Below, in pieces: positions 1-14,198 of a stretch of 64,000 nt of DNA. The position numbers and the translations under genes were made by a program. The stretch is from the NCBI GenBank assembly GCA_030604135.1, contig JAUVWL010000001.1, forward strand, positions 124,001 through 188,000, in the 5' to 3' direction. Under the pieces are notes generated by a model that was given only the letters and a program-made list of their open reading frames with translations, searched no databases and was not told the origin of the DNA. How positions within the stretch are numbered: position 1 is the first letter of the stretch; each line of letters starts with the position of its first letter. This stretch comes from Burkholderiales bacterium (GTDB lineage: Bacteria; Pseudomonadota; Gammaproteobacteria; Burkholderiales; Burkholderiaceae_C).

Positions 1-1
1 C

Positions 2-1135
2 GAGCTGCGTGCGCACACCGCCGATCCGGCTCGAATCGGTGAACCTTTTCTGGGCCGTTACCTGGTATGGGAAAGCTCCGGCACCAGTGGTTCGCCCGGG
101 TTGTTCCTCCAGGACGCGCGCTGCATGGCGGTCTACGATGCCCTGGAGTCTCAGCGACTGGACCGCCTGCAAGCGATGCGGCGATGGCTGGATCCTTTGT
201 GCCTGTCCGAGCGCATCGCCTTTGTGGGCGCCACGGGTGGGCACTTTGCCAGCTATGTGAGTGTGGAGCGCCTGCGTCGGCTGCAGCCCTGGCTGGCACA
301 GTCGGTGCGAAGCTTTTCCATCCTTCAGCCACTGGACGAACTGGTCGATCAGCTCAATGCGTTCGCACCCACCGTGCTGGCGTCCTATCCCACCGCAGCG
401 GACCTGCTCGGGCAAGTATCGAGGGAAGGGCGCCTGCACCTGCCCGTTCGCGAGATATGGACCGGTGGCGAGACCCTGTCTGCGGCTGTGCGCCTTCGCC
501 TTCAGTCGAACTTTTCCGGCTGCCGTGTGCGCAACAGCTACGGCGCCTCCGAGTTCCTGGCCATGGCCTGGGAATGTGGGCATGGGCACCTTCATCTCAA
601 CAGCGACTGGGTGCTGCTGGAGCCGGTGGACGAGCACCACCGACCGGTACCGCCTGGCCATGCCTCTGCGACGGTGTTGCTCACCCATCTGGCCAACACC
701 GTACAACCGCTCATCCGCTATGACCTCGGTGATCACCTGCGCGTCCTGCAAGAGCCCTGCGCCTGCGGGTCACCTTTGCCGGTGGTCGAAGTGCAGGGGC
801 GTCGCGATGACACGCTCTGGCTGGCGGGGCAGCATGGGCATCCGGTGGCCCTGCTGCCTCTGGCAGTTTCCACCGTGCTCGAGGAGACAGCTGGCCTGTT
901 CGATTTCCAGGTCTGCCAGAAAGACGCTCGTACCTTGTTGCTGCGCCTGCCTCAGCAGGGAGGCGACGGCGCGGAGGCCCTCGCCCGAGGACGCAAGGCT
1001 TTGCAGGCCTACGCGCGTTTGCAGGGCGCGCAAGCCATCAAGGTGCAAGGTGAACTGGGTTGCGAGGTGCCCAGAGGACGCAGTGGAAAGTCTTGCAGGA
1101 TCCTGCCAGGCCCGCACGGGAAGCGGACCGCCTGA
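2..1135 (+). CDS. Phenylacetate-CoA ligase/CapK-like adenylate-forming protein, 5' partial
   Basis: Frame is open to the window edge; reads ...YLVWESSGTSGSPGLFLQDA (P-loop-like SSGTSG), later NSYGASEF and IRYDLGD motifs. Confidence 0.7.
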   Translation, partial: ELRAHTADPARIGEPFLGRYLVWESSGTSGSPGLFLQDARCMAVYDALESQRLDRLQAMRRWLDPLCLSERIAFVGATGGHFASYVSVERLRRLQPWLAQSVRSFSILQPLDELVDQLNAFAPTVLASYPTAADLLGQVSREGRLHLPVREIWTGGETLSAAVRLRLQSNFSGCRVRNSYGASEFLAMAWECGHGHLHLNSDWVLLEPVDEHHRPVPPGHASATVLLTHLANTVQPLIRYDLGDHLRVLQEPCACGSPLPVVEVQGRRDDTLWLAGQHGHPVALLPLAVSTVLEETAGLFDFQVCQKDARTLLLRLPQQGGDGAEALARGRKALQAYARLQGAQAIKVQGELGCEVPRGRSGKSCRILPGPHGKRTA

Positions 1136-1147
1136 CACCAACTGCTG

Positions 1148-2431
1148 TCAGATCACTCCGTCGAACATCATCACATCCACTTCGTCGCCCGGGGCCACGT
1201 TGCCCTGGCCGTGGTGCAGCACGATCAGGCCGTTGGCCTCGACCATGGAGCGCAGCACACCCGAACCCTGGTTGCCGGTGGTGCGCACCTTCAGTGACCC
1301 GTCGGCTTCGGTCGTGACGATGCCACGCTGGTATTCGGTGCGACCGGGCTTCTTGCGCAAGGCTTCGGCACTGCGCGCCTTGAGCAGGACCGGCGGTGCC
1401 GCACGGGCGCCCATCATGCGTTGCAGCGCCGGGCGCACAAAGGCAAGAAAGGTCACCATCACCGCCACCGGATTGCCGGGCAAGCCGAACAGGACCGAAG
1501 ACTTGCCGTGGGGGTGAACAGCGATCCGGCCAACCGCCATCGGGCGCCCAGGGCGCATGGCGATGCGCCAGAAGACGACGTCACCCAGCTGCTTCATCAT
1601 GGCCTTGGTGTGGTCGGCTTCACCCATGCTGACACCGCCGCTGGTGATGATGGCATCGGCCTGTTCGGCTGCCTGGCGGAAGGTGGCTTCGAGTGCCTCC
1701 GGTTCGTCACGGACCACCCCCATGTCCAGCACCTCGACGCCCAGGCGGGTCAACAGACCGAACACGGTGTAGCGGTTGCTGTCGTAAACAGCGCCTTCGC
1801 GCGGCGTTTCGCCCAGGCTCAGGATTTCGTCGCCGGTCGAAAAGTAGGCGACCTTCAGCCGGCGGTACACCTTCAGCTCGGGCAGTCCCAGGCTGGCCAC
1901 AAGGCCTAGGGCAGCCGGCCCCAGCGTTGTGCCACGCGCGAGAGCAGGGCGCCCGGCCATGAGGTCCTCGCCCAGCAGGCGCCGGTTGTCGCCCGCCTGC
2001 AGCACGTCGGGCGGAATGACAATGGCATCGCCGTCGGTCTTGACGAACTCCAGTGGCACCACGGTGTCCAGTCCGGCGGGCATGATGGCGCCGGTCATGA
2101 TCTTGAGGCACTCACCTTGCCCGACGTCGCCTGCCCAGGCTTTGCCGGCCATGGCCGTGCCTTTCACCTTCAGCTTCAGAGCTTCACCACGAACGAGCTG
2201 GCCCCCGTCAAACGCGAATCCGTCCATGGCCGAGTTGTCGTGTGGTGGCACGCTGATGGGCGAGACCACATCTTCTGACAGCACGCGCCCAAGTGAGTTG
2301 AACACAGGCACGGATTCCACCTCGGTGACAGGTTCGACCAGGCGGGCCAGAAACTCGTTGACCTGGGCTGCGCTCAGGGCCTGCGGGTCATAGCCTTGCA
2401 GCTCGGCCGTGATCTGCTCGATGGTTTTCAT
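1148..2431 (-). CDS. moeA: Molybdopterin molybdotransferase MoeA
   Basis: PPHDNSAMDGFA, SGGVSMGEADHTK and FGLPGNPVAVMVTF motifs. Confidence 0.95.
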   Translation of the reverse strand: MKTIEQITAELQGYDPQALSAAQVNEFLARLVEPVTEVESVPVFNSLGRVLSEDVVSPISVPPHDNSAMDGFAFDGGQLVRGEALKLKVKGTAMAGKAWAGDVGQGECLKIMTGAIMPAGLDTVVPLEFVKTDGDAIVIPPDVLQAGDNRRLLGEDLMAGRPALARGTTLGPAALGLVASLGLPELKVYRRLKVAYFSTGDEILSLGETPREGAVYDSNRYTVFGLLTRLGVEVLDMGVVRDEPEALEATFRQAAEQADAIITSGGVSMGEADHTKAMMKQLGDVVFWRIAMRPGRPMAVGRIAVHPHGKSSVLFGLPGNPVAVMVTFLAFVRPALQRMMGARAAPPVLLKARSAEALRKKPGRTEYQRGIVTTEADGSLKVRTTGNQGSGVLRSMVEANGLIVLHHGQGNVAPGDEVDVMMFDGVI

Positions 2432-2446
2432 GCGATCGGTGTCGGT

Positions 2447-3073
2447 TCAGCGGTCTTCCAGCGCGTGCAGTTCGGCCAGAGTGTTGGCGTTGTAGAAGGC
2501 CTGCGGGTGGTCATCGGCGTGGTCGAAAGGAACGATGACCGTGCGGTGCTGGGCGGTCCAGCGGTCGATCTTGCGGCCACCCCCTTGGGTGAAGGCAGCC
2601 AGGCTTTCCAGCAACTGAACCCCCAGCAGGCAGAACACCGGCTGTGGCCTGAGCTGACCATCTTCTTCACGGGCGGCGGCCATCGCGATCTCGGTGGAAG
2701 GGTCGTCGAAGGCCGCCGCCATGCGCTGGGCCAGATCCAGTGGGAACAGGGGGGTGTCACAGGGGACGGTCAACAGGTAGGGCGTTTCGCAACGCTCCAG
2801 ACCCGTCAGAAAGCCAGCCAGAGGGCCGGCATAGTCGTCCAGGGAGTCAGGCCACACGGGCACACCAAAGGCCTCGTAGGCGGCCAGATTGCGATTGGCG
2901 TTGACCATGAGGTCGCCAATGAATCGACCTTGCTGCATCTGCAGTCGCAACACCGTGTGAAGTGCCAGCGGCGTGCCGTTGAACTTCTGCAACCCCTTGT
3001 CGACGCCGCCCATGCGCGAGCCCCGGCCGCCGGCCAGCACCAGCGCGGTGATGTCATTTGCCTGGATGGCCAT
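2447..3073 (-). CDS. mobA: Molybdenum cofactor guanylyltransferase MobA
   Basis: N-terminal [18 protein letters not shown] nucleotidyltransferase motif; next to moeA/moaA. Confidence 0.93.
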   Translation of the reverse strand: MAIQANDITALVLAGGRGSRMGGVDKGLQKFNGTPLALHTVLRLQMQQGRFIGDLMVNANRNLAAYEAFGVPVWPDSLDDYAGPLAGFLTGLERCETPYLLTVPCDTPLFPLDLAQRMAAAFDDPSTEIAMAAAREEDGQLRPQPVFCLLGVQLLESLAAFTQGGGRKIDRWTAQHRTVIVPFDHADDHPQAFYNANTLAELHALEDR

Positions 3074-3077
3074 CCGT

Positions 3078-4193
3078 TCACCCTCCGATGTAGCTCATTT
3101 CCACGCGCCTGGTGCCCTGCGTGGCATCGGGCGGCAGGCTGGCCCTGAGCTCGGAGTAGCGGTCGTCGCGCCCCTGCCAGATGGCCCCGATGGCGCTGGT
3201 GATGTCTTCATCGCTTGCCCCGCCGCGCACCAGGGCCCGCAGGTCATGCCCCTGACTGGCGAACAGGCAGAGGTACAGCTTGCCTTCGGTGGAGAGTCGG
3301 GCTCGGTTGCAGTCGCGACAGAAAGCCTGGGTGACACTGCTGATGACACCGATCTCGCCGGTGCCATCCGCATAGCCCCAGCGCTCGGCGGTCTCGCCGG
3401 GAGCGGATGGGTCCAGTTGCACCAGCGGCAAGGCGCTGTGAATCAGCTTGACGACCTCGGCACTGGGCATCACCTCGTCCATGCGCCAGCCGTTGGTGGC
3501 ACCCACATCCATGTACTCGATGAAGCGCAGCACAACGCCGGTACCCTTGAAGTGGCGCGCCATGGGGATGATCTCGTGCTCGTTGGTGCCGCGCTTGACC
3601 ACCATGTTCACCTTGATCGGGCCCAGACCGGCTTCGCGGGCTGCCTCAATGCCTTCGAGCACATCGGCGACCGGAAAATCCACGTCGTTCATGCGCCGGA
3701 ACACGGCATCGTCGAGCCCGTCGAGACTGACGGTCACCCGGTCGAGTCCGGCGGCCTTGAGCGCTTTGGCTTTGCGCGCCAGCAAGGATCCGTTGGTGGT
3801 GAGCGTCAGGTCCAGCGGTTCGCCATCGACGGTTCTCAGTCCCGACAACTGGTCGATCAGGATCTCGATGTTCTTGCGCAACAGTGGCTCCCCTCCGGTC
3901 AGGCGGATCTTGCGCACGCCATGGGCAGCGAACAGCCTGGCCACCCGGGTGATTTCTTCGAAGGTCAGCAGCGCGCTGTGTGGCAGGTAGGGGTAGTCCT
4001 TGTCGAAGACATCCTTGGGCATGCAGTAGCTGCAGCGGAAGTTGCAGCGGTCGGTGACACTGATGCGCAGATCGCGCAAAGGACGGCCCAGGGCGTCCCC
4101 CAGCAAACCGGTGGCCGGAATCGGCTGGGCCGGCACCCGTGCAGGCAGCGAGGTGATGCGCTGGTCGACCAGAGGAATGACGCGTTCGGACAT
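3078..4193 (-). CDS. moaA: GTP 3',8-cyclase MoaA (radical SAM)
   Basis: [12 protein letters not shown] CxxxCxxC motif; start trimmed to MSERVIPL (372 codons). Confidence 0.95.
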   Translation of the reverse strand: MSERVIPLVDQRITSLPARVPAQPIPATGLLGDALGRPLRDLRISVTDRCNFRCSYCMPKDVFDKDYPYLPHSALLTFEEITRVARLFAAHGVRKIRLTGGEPLLRKNIEILIDQLSGLRTVDGEPLDLTLTTNGSLLARKAKALKAAGLDRVTVSLDGLDDAVFRRMNDVDFPVADVLEGIEAAREAGLGPIKVNMVVKRGTNEHEIIPMARHFKGTGVVLRFIEYMDVGATNGWRMDEVMPSAEVVKLIHSALPLVQLDPSAPGETAERWGYADGTGEIGVISSVTQAFCRDCNRARLSTEGKLYLCLFASQGHDLRALVRGGASDEDITSAIGAIWQGRDDRYSELRASLPPDATQGTRRVEMSYIGG

Positions 4194-4279
4194 GGTGGCA
4201 TTATGGTCGAGAGCGCCCGACCCAATGTCGATCAGGCCCAATGGGCTCGGGGATACGGCAGCACGCCGTACCCGCCTTC

Positions 4280-5101
4280 TCAAGCCGAGCCGACCTGGGT
4301 GTACAGCCCGGCGTTGTCGCGCAGCCAGTCGGCTGAGCGAGGACTCTCCTGTTGTGAGGGGTGGAAGTCGTGTCGGAAGTAGGCCTTCCAGGGTTGCCAG
4401 CTGCAGCGCAACAGGCCGTCTCGACCGAGCAGGTGCTTCCAGCCGCTGCGCCAGGTTGACCAGCGCCACAGGGTGCCGTCGCGTCGCAAGTTGTCGGCCG
4501 TCTGCCTCAGTGTGTCGGTCAGGAAGATCAGGGTGACGCGGCGCATCCACTTCACCCGCCACACATGGCTGCCACCGAGCGCCTGGTAGAGATCGAAAGC
4601 GGTGCACTTGTGTTCGGCCTCTTCGGCACTGTGCCATAGCCACAGTGAGCGCAGGCGACGTTCCGCTCCGTCCAGCACCTGCGGGTGCGACAGCAGCCAC
4701 TCGGCAAACAGGGCGGTGAAGTGCTCGTTGGCTGCGGTCACACCCAGGCCATGACGGGGATCTGCCCCTTCGAGCAGCTGCAGGCGTGCCCTGGCACGCG
4801 GCTCCCACGCATTCACCAGTCCGTGTTTCTCGATCTGGGCGTTGAACAGAGCATGGATGCGCCGGTGGGTCGCTTCCTGGCCAATGAAGCCCTGGACTTC
4901 CGTGCGGAAGGCTTCCTGTTGTTCTGACGGCAGCGCCTTGAGGCCGGCGCGCACCGAATCGATGAAGAACTGCTCCCCCAGCGGAAAGCTCATGGACAGG
5001 GCATTGAACCAGGCGGTCAGGAAAGCGTCACCGCCACACCAGTGACGTTGAACGGGTTGCTCCAGGTCGATGAGAAGGCGGCGGACAACAAGCTCGGTCA
5101 T
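4280..5101 (-). CDS. Predicted metal-dependent hydrolase (PF10118-like)
   Basis: [27 protein letters not shown] and [15 protein letters not shown] motifs. Confidence 0.8.
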   Translation of the reverse strand: MTELVVRRLLIDLEQPVQRHWCGGDAFLTAWFNALSMSFPLGEQFFIDSVRAGLKALPSEQQEAFRTEVQGFIGQEATHRRIHALFNAQIEKHGLVNAWEPRARARLQLLEGADPRHGLGVTAANEHFTALFAEWLLSHPQVLDGAERRLRSLWLWHSAEEAEHKCTAFDLYQALGGSHVWRVKWMRRVTLIFLTDTLRQTADNLRRDGTLWRWSTWRSGWKHLLGRDGLLRCSWQPWKAYFRHDFHPSQQESPRSADWLRDNAGLYTQVGSA

Positions 5102-5121
5102 GTCTTTGTGGGTGTTTGTCT

Positions 5122-5139
5122 TGGTACGGTCTGGTACCA
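5122..5139. promoter_or_regulatory. Candidate TetR operator
   Basis: Perfect inverted repeat TGGTAC-N6-GTACCA in the divergent intergenic gap between the PF10118 gene and the TetR gene. Confidence 0.5.
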
Positions 5140-5204
5140 GTGCCCATGATGCACCTGCGGCAGGGTGATGTCAACCGGGGATGCTCAGGCACTAAGATGA
5201 GCGG

Positions 5205-5828
5205 ATGCAATCCGTGGCAACCGCATCTGCACCCGACGCTCACACGCCGACCCATCGCAGTCGCCTGCTGTCGGCCATGGCCCAGGCGCTGACCGAACAG
5301 GGTTACCCGGCCATCACCATCGCGGACGTGGTTCGCCTGGCCGGTGTATCGCGCCGCACTTTCTACGAGCATTTCGAAGGGAAACAGGCTTGCTTTGAAG
5401 CCCTCTATCGAGCTGCCAGTGCCTCGGCCTTGCGCACCTTGCAGGAGGCCATCGATCCGGCGCAGCCGTGGCACACGCAACTTGAGCGTGCCTTGGGTAG
5501 CTACCTGGGCCACCTGGCAGCGGGTCCGGCGTTGTTGCGAAGCCTGTTCGTGGACATTCACCACCTGGGAGGCGACGGTGCAGCGCTGCGTCGCGAGACC
5601 ATGAGCCATCTGGCCGAATTCATGTGCAAAACCATCAACGGCCCGGGGGGTATTTCGCCTGCCGCGAGGCGGCCACTGACGGCGGAATTGTCCATGGCCG
5701 CGGTCGGTGCCATCAATGAGCTCGTGCTTGTGGCCATCGAAAGAGGCGAGGCCGAGCGGTTGGCGTCTCTGACCCCGGTGGCGGTGCAGATCGTCCGGGC
5801 GCTGGCGGATGGAGCTGCCAAGACCTGA
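5205..5828 (+). CDS. TetR/AcrR family transcriptional regulator
   Basis: N-terminal HTH ITIADVVRLAGVSRRTFYEHFEGKQACFEALY. Confidence 0.9.
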   Translation: MQSVATASAPDAHTPTHRSRLLSAMAQALTEQGYPAITIADVVRLAGVSRRTFYEHFEGKQACFEALYRAASASALRTLQEAIDPAQPWHTQLERALGSYLGHLAAGPALLRSLFVDIHHLGGDGAALRRETMSHLAEFMCKTINGPGGISPAARRPLTAELSMAAVGAINELVLVAIERGEAERLASLTPVAVQIVRALADGAAKT

Positions 5829-5852
5829 AAAAGGGCCCGCTGTTGCGGGCCC
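5829..5852 (-). terminator. Rho-independent terminator of hppA (convergent with tetR)
   Basis: gggcccgc-tgtt-gcgggccc stem followed by T-run on the minus strand. Confidence 0.75.
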
Positions 5853-5878
5853 ATGTCATGGATGCCGGTGGGTTCCGG

Positions 5879-7939
<2,061 letters not shown>

Positions 7940-8247
7940 GTGCTTCTCCTGCTCGTTGCATCTTCGACTTGGAGGGGGCAACGCTGTGAGGATCACCCCC
8001 GCTGCGTTGCTTCCTCGCGTCCGACGCGGCGCACAGGGCGCAGGGCAGGGCGATTGGCCAACAGCGGCAATGTAGCGGGAAACACTGTGCCTGTGGCATG
8101 ACCTGGATCAGGAAGTAAGCCAGGAATCAGTAAAATCAGGGTTAATCCTGACCGCAAGCGCGGGTGTCCAAGTGGCCCCTGTCCGGTCGGTGACAGTTCC
8201 TGTTGCGGTCCGATCGCGATCCCTTTTCTTCAACCTCCAGCAATCCC

Positions 8248-8787
8248 ATGTCCCTCGACAACGTCACCCCCGGCAGCAAGGTCCCTGAAGCGTTCAACGT
8301 CATCATCGAGATCCCCATGAACGGCGATCCGATCAAATACGAGGTGGACAAGGAAACCGGCGCGATCTTCGTCGACCGCTTCATGAACACGGCCATGCAC
8401 TATCCGACCAACTACGGTTACGTGCCCAAGACCATCGCCGGTGACGGCGACCCGGTGGACGTGCTGGTGGTCACCCCCGTACCCCTGATGCCTGGAGTGG
8501 TGGTGCCTTGCCGCGCCATCGGCATCCTGAAGATGACCGACGAGGCCGGTGAAGACGGCAAGGTGCTGGCTGTGCCCACCACCAAGCTGCTGTCGCTGTA
8601 CAGCCGCTGGAACAAGCCCGAAGACCTCAATCCGATGCGCCTGAAGGCCATCGAGCATTTCTTCGAGCACTACAAAGACCTCGAAGAAGGCAAGTGGGTC
8701 AAGGTGTCGGGCTGGGACGGCCCTGAAGCCGCGCACAAGGAAATCATGGACGGCATCGCTGCCTACGAGAAGTCGCTGGCAGGCTGA
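8248..8787 (+). CDS. ppa: Soluble inorganic pyrophosphatase
   Basis: [19 protein letters not shown] and [13 protein letters not shown] motifs; start trimmed to MSLDNV. Confidence 0.96.
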   Translation: MSLDNVTPGSKVPEAFNVIIEIPMNGDPIKYEVDKETGAIFVDRFMNTAMHYPTNYGYVPKTIAGDGDPVDVLVVTPVPLMPGVVVPCRAIGILKMTDEAGEDGKVLAVPTTKLLSLYSRWNKPEDLNPMRLKAIEHFFEHYKDLEEGKWVKVSGWDGPEAAHKEIMDGIAAYEKSLAG

Positions 8788-8840
8788 TCGCACACCTTTC
8801 GTGGCCGGTGTCCTGATCTGGGCGCGCGGGACGCAGAACA

Positions 8841-8870
8841 AAAGCCACCTTGTGAACAGGGTGGCTTTTT
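8841..8870. terminator. Bidirectional rho-independent terminator
   Basis: aaagccacc-N10-ggtggcttttt. Confidence 0.75.
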
Positions 8871-8882
8871 GCTGTCAGCCTT

Positions 8883-9290
8883 TCAGTAGCTGGGCTCTGC
8901 GTCGATGTCGCCGCGGTACTCGATCTTGCCGCGCACGCGGGCGCGAGGGTGCATGTCGATCAGTTCGTCATAGCTGGCGTCACCGATCAGTGTCGCCGAG
9001 CCCGTGATTTCCAGTGCCTTGCGGGCAATCACGGTGCCGATCACCTTGCCTTCAATGAAGACGTAGTCGGCCTCCATGCGGGTGTTTTCGATCACGCCGC
9101 TGGCGCCCACGTGCAGTGTTCCACCTGTTTCAAAGGTGACATTGCCTTTGAGGTGGCCGTCCACCTTGATGCCCTGATCGCGGGTCGTGTGGAAGTTGCC
9201 GTCGAAGACGGCTCCCTCGGCGATCAGACTGGTGATGGCGCTGAGCCGATCGGCCGGGACAAGGCGGGTGGAGGCGGGGTTCTGACTCAT
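8883..9290 (-). CDS. Bactofilin-family polymer-forming protein
   Basis: GAVFDGNFHTTRDQGIKVDGHLKGNVTFE... short-period beta-helix repeats. Confidence 0.88.
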   Translation of the reverse strand: MSQNPASTRLVPADRLSAITSLIAEGAVFDGNFHTTRDQGIKVDGHLKGNVTFETGGTLHVGASGVIENTRMEADYVFIEGKVIGTVIARKALEITGSATLIGDASYDELIDMHPRARVRGKIEYRGDIDAEPSY

Positions 9291-9293
9291 GGT

Positions 9294-9842
9294 TCAGGGC
9301 TCCTTGCTGTGTAACCAGTTTTCGGAAATGAGATGGGGTGCAATCGGTGTGGCCGTCCACACGTGCGGGGCAGGCTTTCCCGTGGAAACGGCTTGGGGCT
9401 GTGGCTGCAGGCTGGCAGAAAGCCGCAGCCGAATGCCTTCCCGGTCCGGGATGGGCAAGCCCTCGTAGGTTGTGGCAGGTATCAAAGTGGAGGCGGGCAG
9501 GGCCACCGGGTCCGATGGTGGGACCTGATATCCCATTGCCGGCATGGGGTCCTGCCTGGGCGTGGTGTCGATGAAAGAGGCGTCGGCCTCCCTGGGAGCC
9601 AAAGCCGCCGGGTCGCGCAACAGCCAAAGCGCCAGCAATGCCAGCAGCCCCATGCAGGCCACCAGGTACCATCGGTAGCGCTGGACATACCAAAGCGCCC
9701 ATCGCCACGCCAGGCGGCGTTGTGCCACCCGCCGGTCGCGCTGCCAGCTCGCCAAAAGCGCCGCGCGCCGCACAGCTTCGGCATCGGGTACCGGTAACGG
9801 TGAAGTCGGGGGCTGCGTTCGTTGTGAGCGTCGCCACGGCAT
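9294..9842 (-). CDS. Hypothetical single-pass membrane protein in bactofilin cluster
   Basis: One hydrophobic segment (WYLVACMGLLALLALWLL), Pro-rich C-terminal region. Confidence 0.65.
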   Translation of the reverse strand: MPWRRSQRTQPPTSPLPVPDAEAVRRAALLASWQRDRRVAQRRLAWRWALWYVQRYRWYLVACMGLLALLALWLLRDPAALAPREADASFIDTTPRQDPMPAMGYQVPPSDPVALPASTLIPATTYEGLPIPDREGIRLRLSASLQPQPQAVSTGKPAPHVWTATPIAPHLISENWLHSKEP

Positions 9843-9863
9843 GATGGCCTGTCAGGCGTTCGT

Positions 9864-10397
9864 TTACTTCGAGGGTGCCACGCGTTCCAGGGTGGCGTTG
9901 AGATCCGCCCCGTTGACCTGGATGCGTCCGTAGCGGACCAGTCCATGCACACTGGCGGTGTCGTGCAATGAGACTTCGCCCTGACCCGAATCGAGCATGC
10001 CATCGGTGTGGCCCATGACGGAGATCTTGTGGGCCGTGATGTCGCCCTTGACGCGTCCTGTTTCGGTGACGACCACCGAGACTTGAACACCACCGGCCTG
10101 AGACAGGTTGCCATCAACCTGACCGGACACGCTGAACGGCCCGCGCAGGATGGCGTTGCCAACGAAGTGCATGCCTTCGGCCAGCATGCTGCGGGCGTGG
10201 GCCGCTTCGGTGGCGTCGATGGTCTCTCCCGTCGGCAAAGGTGTGGCCAACGTCGGCAGGTTCTGAACCTGGGCCGGCGGCATCGCATTGCCCACTGGGA
10301 TCTCGATGGACTGTGGCATTGCCTGGCCGTCGTCAAACGATCCGGTGTCCTGGCCGGTTTGCGGGTCCTGTCCCTCTTCGGGCAATGGTTCAGTCAT
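9864..10397 (-). CDS. Bactofilin-like protein
   Basis: FVGNAILRGPFSVSGQVDGNLSQAGGVQVSVVVTETGRVKGDITAHKISVMGHTDG repeats; start trimmed to MTEPLPEEG. Confidence 0.75.
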   Translation of the reverse strand: MTEPLPEEGQDPQTGQDTGSFDDGQAMPQSIEIPVGNAMPPAQVQNLPTLATPLPTGETIDATEAAHARSMLAEGMHFVGNAILRGPFSVSGQVDGNLSQAGGVQVSVVVTETGRVKGDITAHKISVMGHTDGMLDSGQGEVSLHDTASVHGLVRYGRIQVNGADLNATLERVAPSK

Positions 10398-10456
10398 GTC
10401 GTGTGCTCCTTGGTCCTGTGGATTCGGTCGATCGGGACGGAAGTGTCTTCGTGCTT

Positions 10457-10915
10457 TCAATTGGCGCTCCCTTTGGCTGGTGATGGACGGCCAGACTGCA
10501 GCTGCTGCAACACAGGGAGGTTGTCTCCCCGCTTGAGCGTCCGGAAAGGACCCTGCAGATCGGCTCCATCGTACAGCTGCAGACGACGCGCCATCAATGT
10601 GCCTGTGGAGATGCCGGTGTGAGCCACGTAGGCCATTCCCTGGCATTCAAGAATGGTGTCTTCCTGACCACCGCCAGCTGCGCCCAGGCGCCCGAACAGG
10701 TAGAGGTCGCCGGAAACGCTGACGCGGCCGCGTACCACGCCACCGGACCAGATCACCAGCCTTCCCTCAATCTGCACGTCGCCTTCCAGCTCGCCTTGCA
10801 CCAGGAGTCCACCCTCGAAGCGAAGCTGGCCCTTGAGCCAGCAGCCGCGTGCCACCCGATTGACCAGGTTCATGGCAACCGGGTCCAGGGTCAGCGTGTC
10901 TTTGTTGGTTTTCAT
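10457..10915 (-). CDS. Bactofilin-like protein
   Basis: LKGQLRFEGGLLVQGELEGDVQIEGRLVIWSGGVVRGRVSVSGDLYLFGRL. Confidence 0.75.
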   Translation of the reverse strand: MKTNKDTLTLDPVAMNLVNRVARGCWLKGQLRFEGGLLVQGELEGDVQIEGRLVIWSGGVVRGRVSVSGDLYLFGRLGAAGGGQEDTILECQGMAYVAHTGISTGTLMARRLQLYDGADLQGPFRTLKRGDNLPVLQQLQSGRPSPAKGSAN

Positions 10916-11229
10916 GGCCACAGCTGCGACATCCAGAAGAGGCCGGAACCCAGGCTGAGCAGCAGTCCGAGCAGCGCCAGCCAGAGGGCATGGCGTTCCA
11001 TCCAGAGGCGCAGTCTGCCGGGGCGGGGTCGGGGTCGTCCGGGGAAGTCGCCGGCATGCGAGAGCACCCACCACTCGTGCCAGCTGTCGCTCAGGCGGTG
11101 AGTGCCTGCCGCGAGGTCGACATCCAGCCCCTGCCGGGCGAAGTCGGAAGCGTTCAGGCGTCGACCCATGAGCACGGAGAAAGGAGCACCGACGATCGTG
11201 TGTGTGAAGAAGGCGTCGGTCTCATCCAT
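10912..11229 (-). CDS. Hypothetical protein with C-terminal TM anchor
   Basis: MDETDAFFTHT...WMERHALWLALLGLLLSLGSGLFWMSQLWP; 4-nt overlap with the downstream bactofilin gene. Confidence 0.65.
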   Translation of the reverse strand: MDETDAFFTHTIVGAPFSVLMGRRLNASDFARQGLDVDLAAGTHRLSDSWHEWWVLSHAGDFPGRPRPRPGRLRLWMERHALWLALLGLLLSLGSGLFWMSQLWP

Positions 11230-11314
11230 GATCCGCAAGTGTAACGAGCTTGTAAACACCACCTGACTGGGGGTGTCCCGGTCTGCGCAATGACCTGGCC
11301 AACTGCGCCATACG

Positions 11315-12488
11315 TCACGGATGGCGACGACGCGGGTCTCTGTCGGCCAGGTGCTCCAGGTAATTCGCCACACCTTGTCGCTCCCGGTCGAGAAAGCGGT
11401 CCACGGCATCGGCAAATGCCGGGTGTGCCAACCAGTGCGCGCTGCGTGTGCGCACCGGCAGCAGGGCGCGTGCCATCTTGTGTTCGCCCTGTGCACCGCC
11501 TTCGAAGCGTTGGTAGCCATGTTCGATGCACCATTGCAGCGGCTGGTAGTAGCACGCTTCGAAGTGCAGGCAGTCGACCCTTTCCAGGGCACCCCAGTAG
11601 CGTCCATAGGCGATGCGCCGGCGCGGGTCGAGTGCAATCAGGCTGCTGGCCATGGGTTGGCCATCGCGTTCGGCGATGAACATCAGCCAATGATCGGTCA
11701 GGTGGCGGGCCGCCAGCTCGAAGAAGGTCGGCGTCAAGTAGGGCGGGTTCCCGTGCTCCAGATAGGTTCTCTCGTAACAGCGCCAGAAAAAGGCCCAGTC
11801 GGCCGGTCCAATGCTGGCCCCGCTTGACCACCGGAAACGGACACCGGCGTCAGACACCTTGCGTCTTTCCTGCCGGATCTTCTTGCGCTTGTCCTGTTGC
11901 AGGCTCGACAGGAAGTGCTCAAAGTTCCGGAAAGAGGCGACTTGCTGGCCGTCCGGGCTGCCCTGTGTCCAGTGAAACTGGACGGTCTCACGTGTCAGCC
12001 AGCCGTGTTCGGATGTGACCGTCAGGTCGTCTTCGCGCGCAAACAACAGGTGCAGTGACGACAGCTGCCATGCACGCGCCAGTTGTTCCAGGGCCTCGAC
12101 CAGCGCCTGCCTGGCTGGCCGGGTTTCTGCCAGCAGGCGGGTGCCTGGCACCGGTGTGAAGGGAATGGCCACCAGTCCTTTGGGGTAGTAGGGCAAACCG
12201 TGCTGCTCGTGGGCCTGTGCCCAGGCCCAGTCGAACACATACTCACCGTAGGAATGGTTCTTCAGGTACAGCGGACAGGCCGCCACCAGGCGCGTCTGCT
12301 GCCAGACCGTGACGAAACGGGGCATCCAGCCGGTTTCCGCGGTGGCGGCGCCGCCCTCATGCAGGGCCAGCAGGTAGGCGTGGCGAACAAAGGGACTCGG
12401 GTCGGGGTCAAGATCGACCAGACGGTCCCAGGCCGCCGCATCGATTTCGGCCGGAGATTCGACGACCCGAATGACATAATCGTTTTCC

Positions 12489-12490
<2 letters not shown>
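11315..12490 (-). CDS. GNAT/FemAB-like N-acyltransferase (PF04339-like)
   Basis: Length and FLSSLQQDKRKKIRQERRKV, CYERTYLEHGNPPYLTPTFFELAA, YWGALERVDCLHFEACYYQ. Confidence 0.85.
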
Positions 12491-14186
<1,696 letters not shown>

Positions 14187-14198
14187 GGTTCATCCCGC

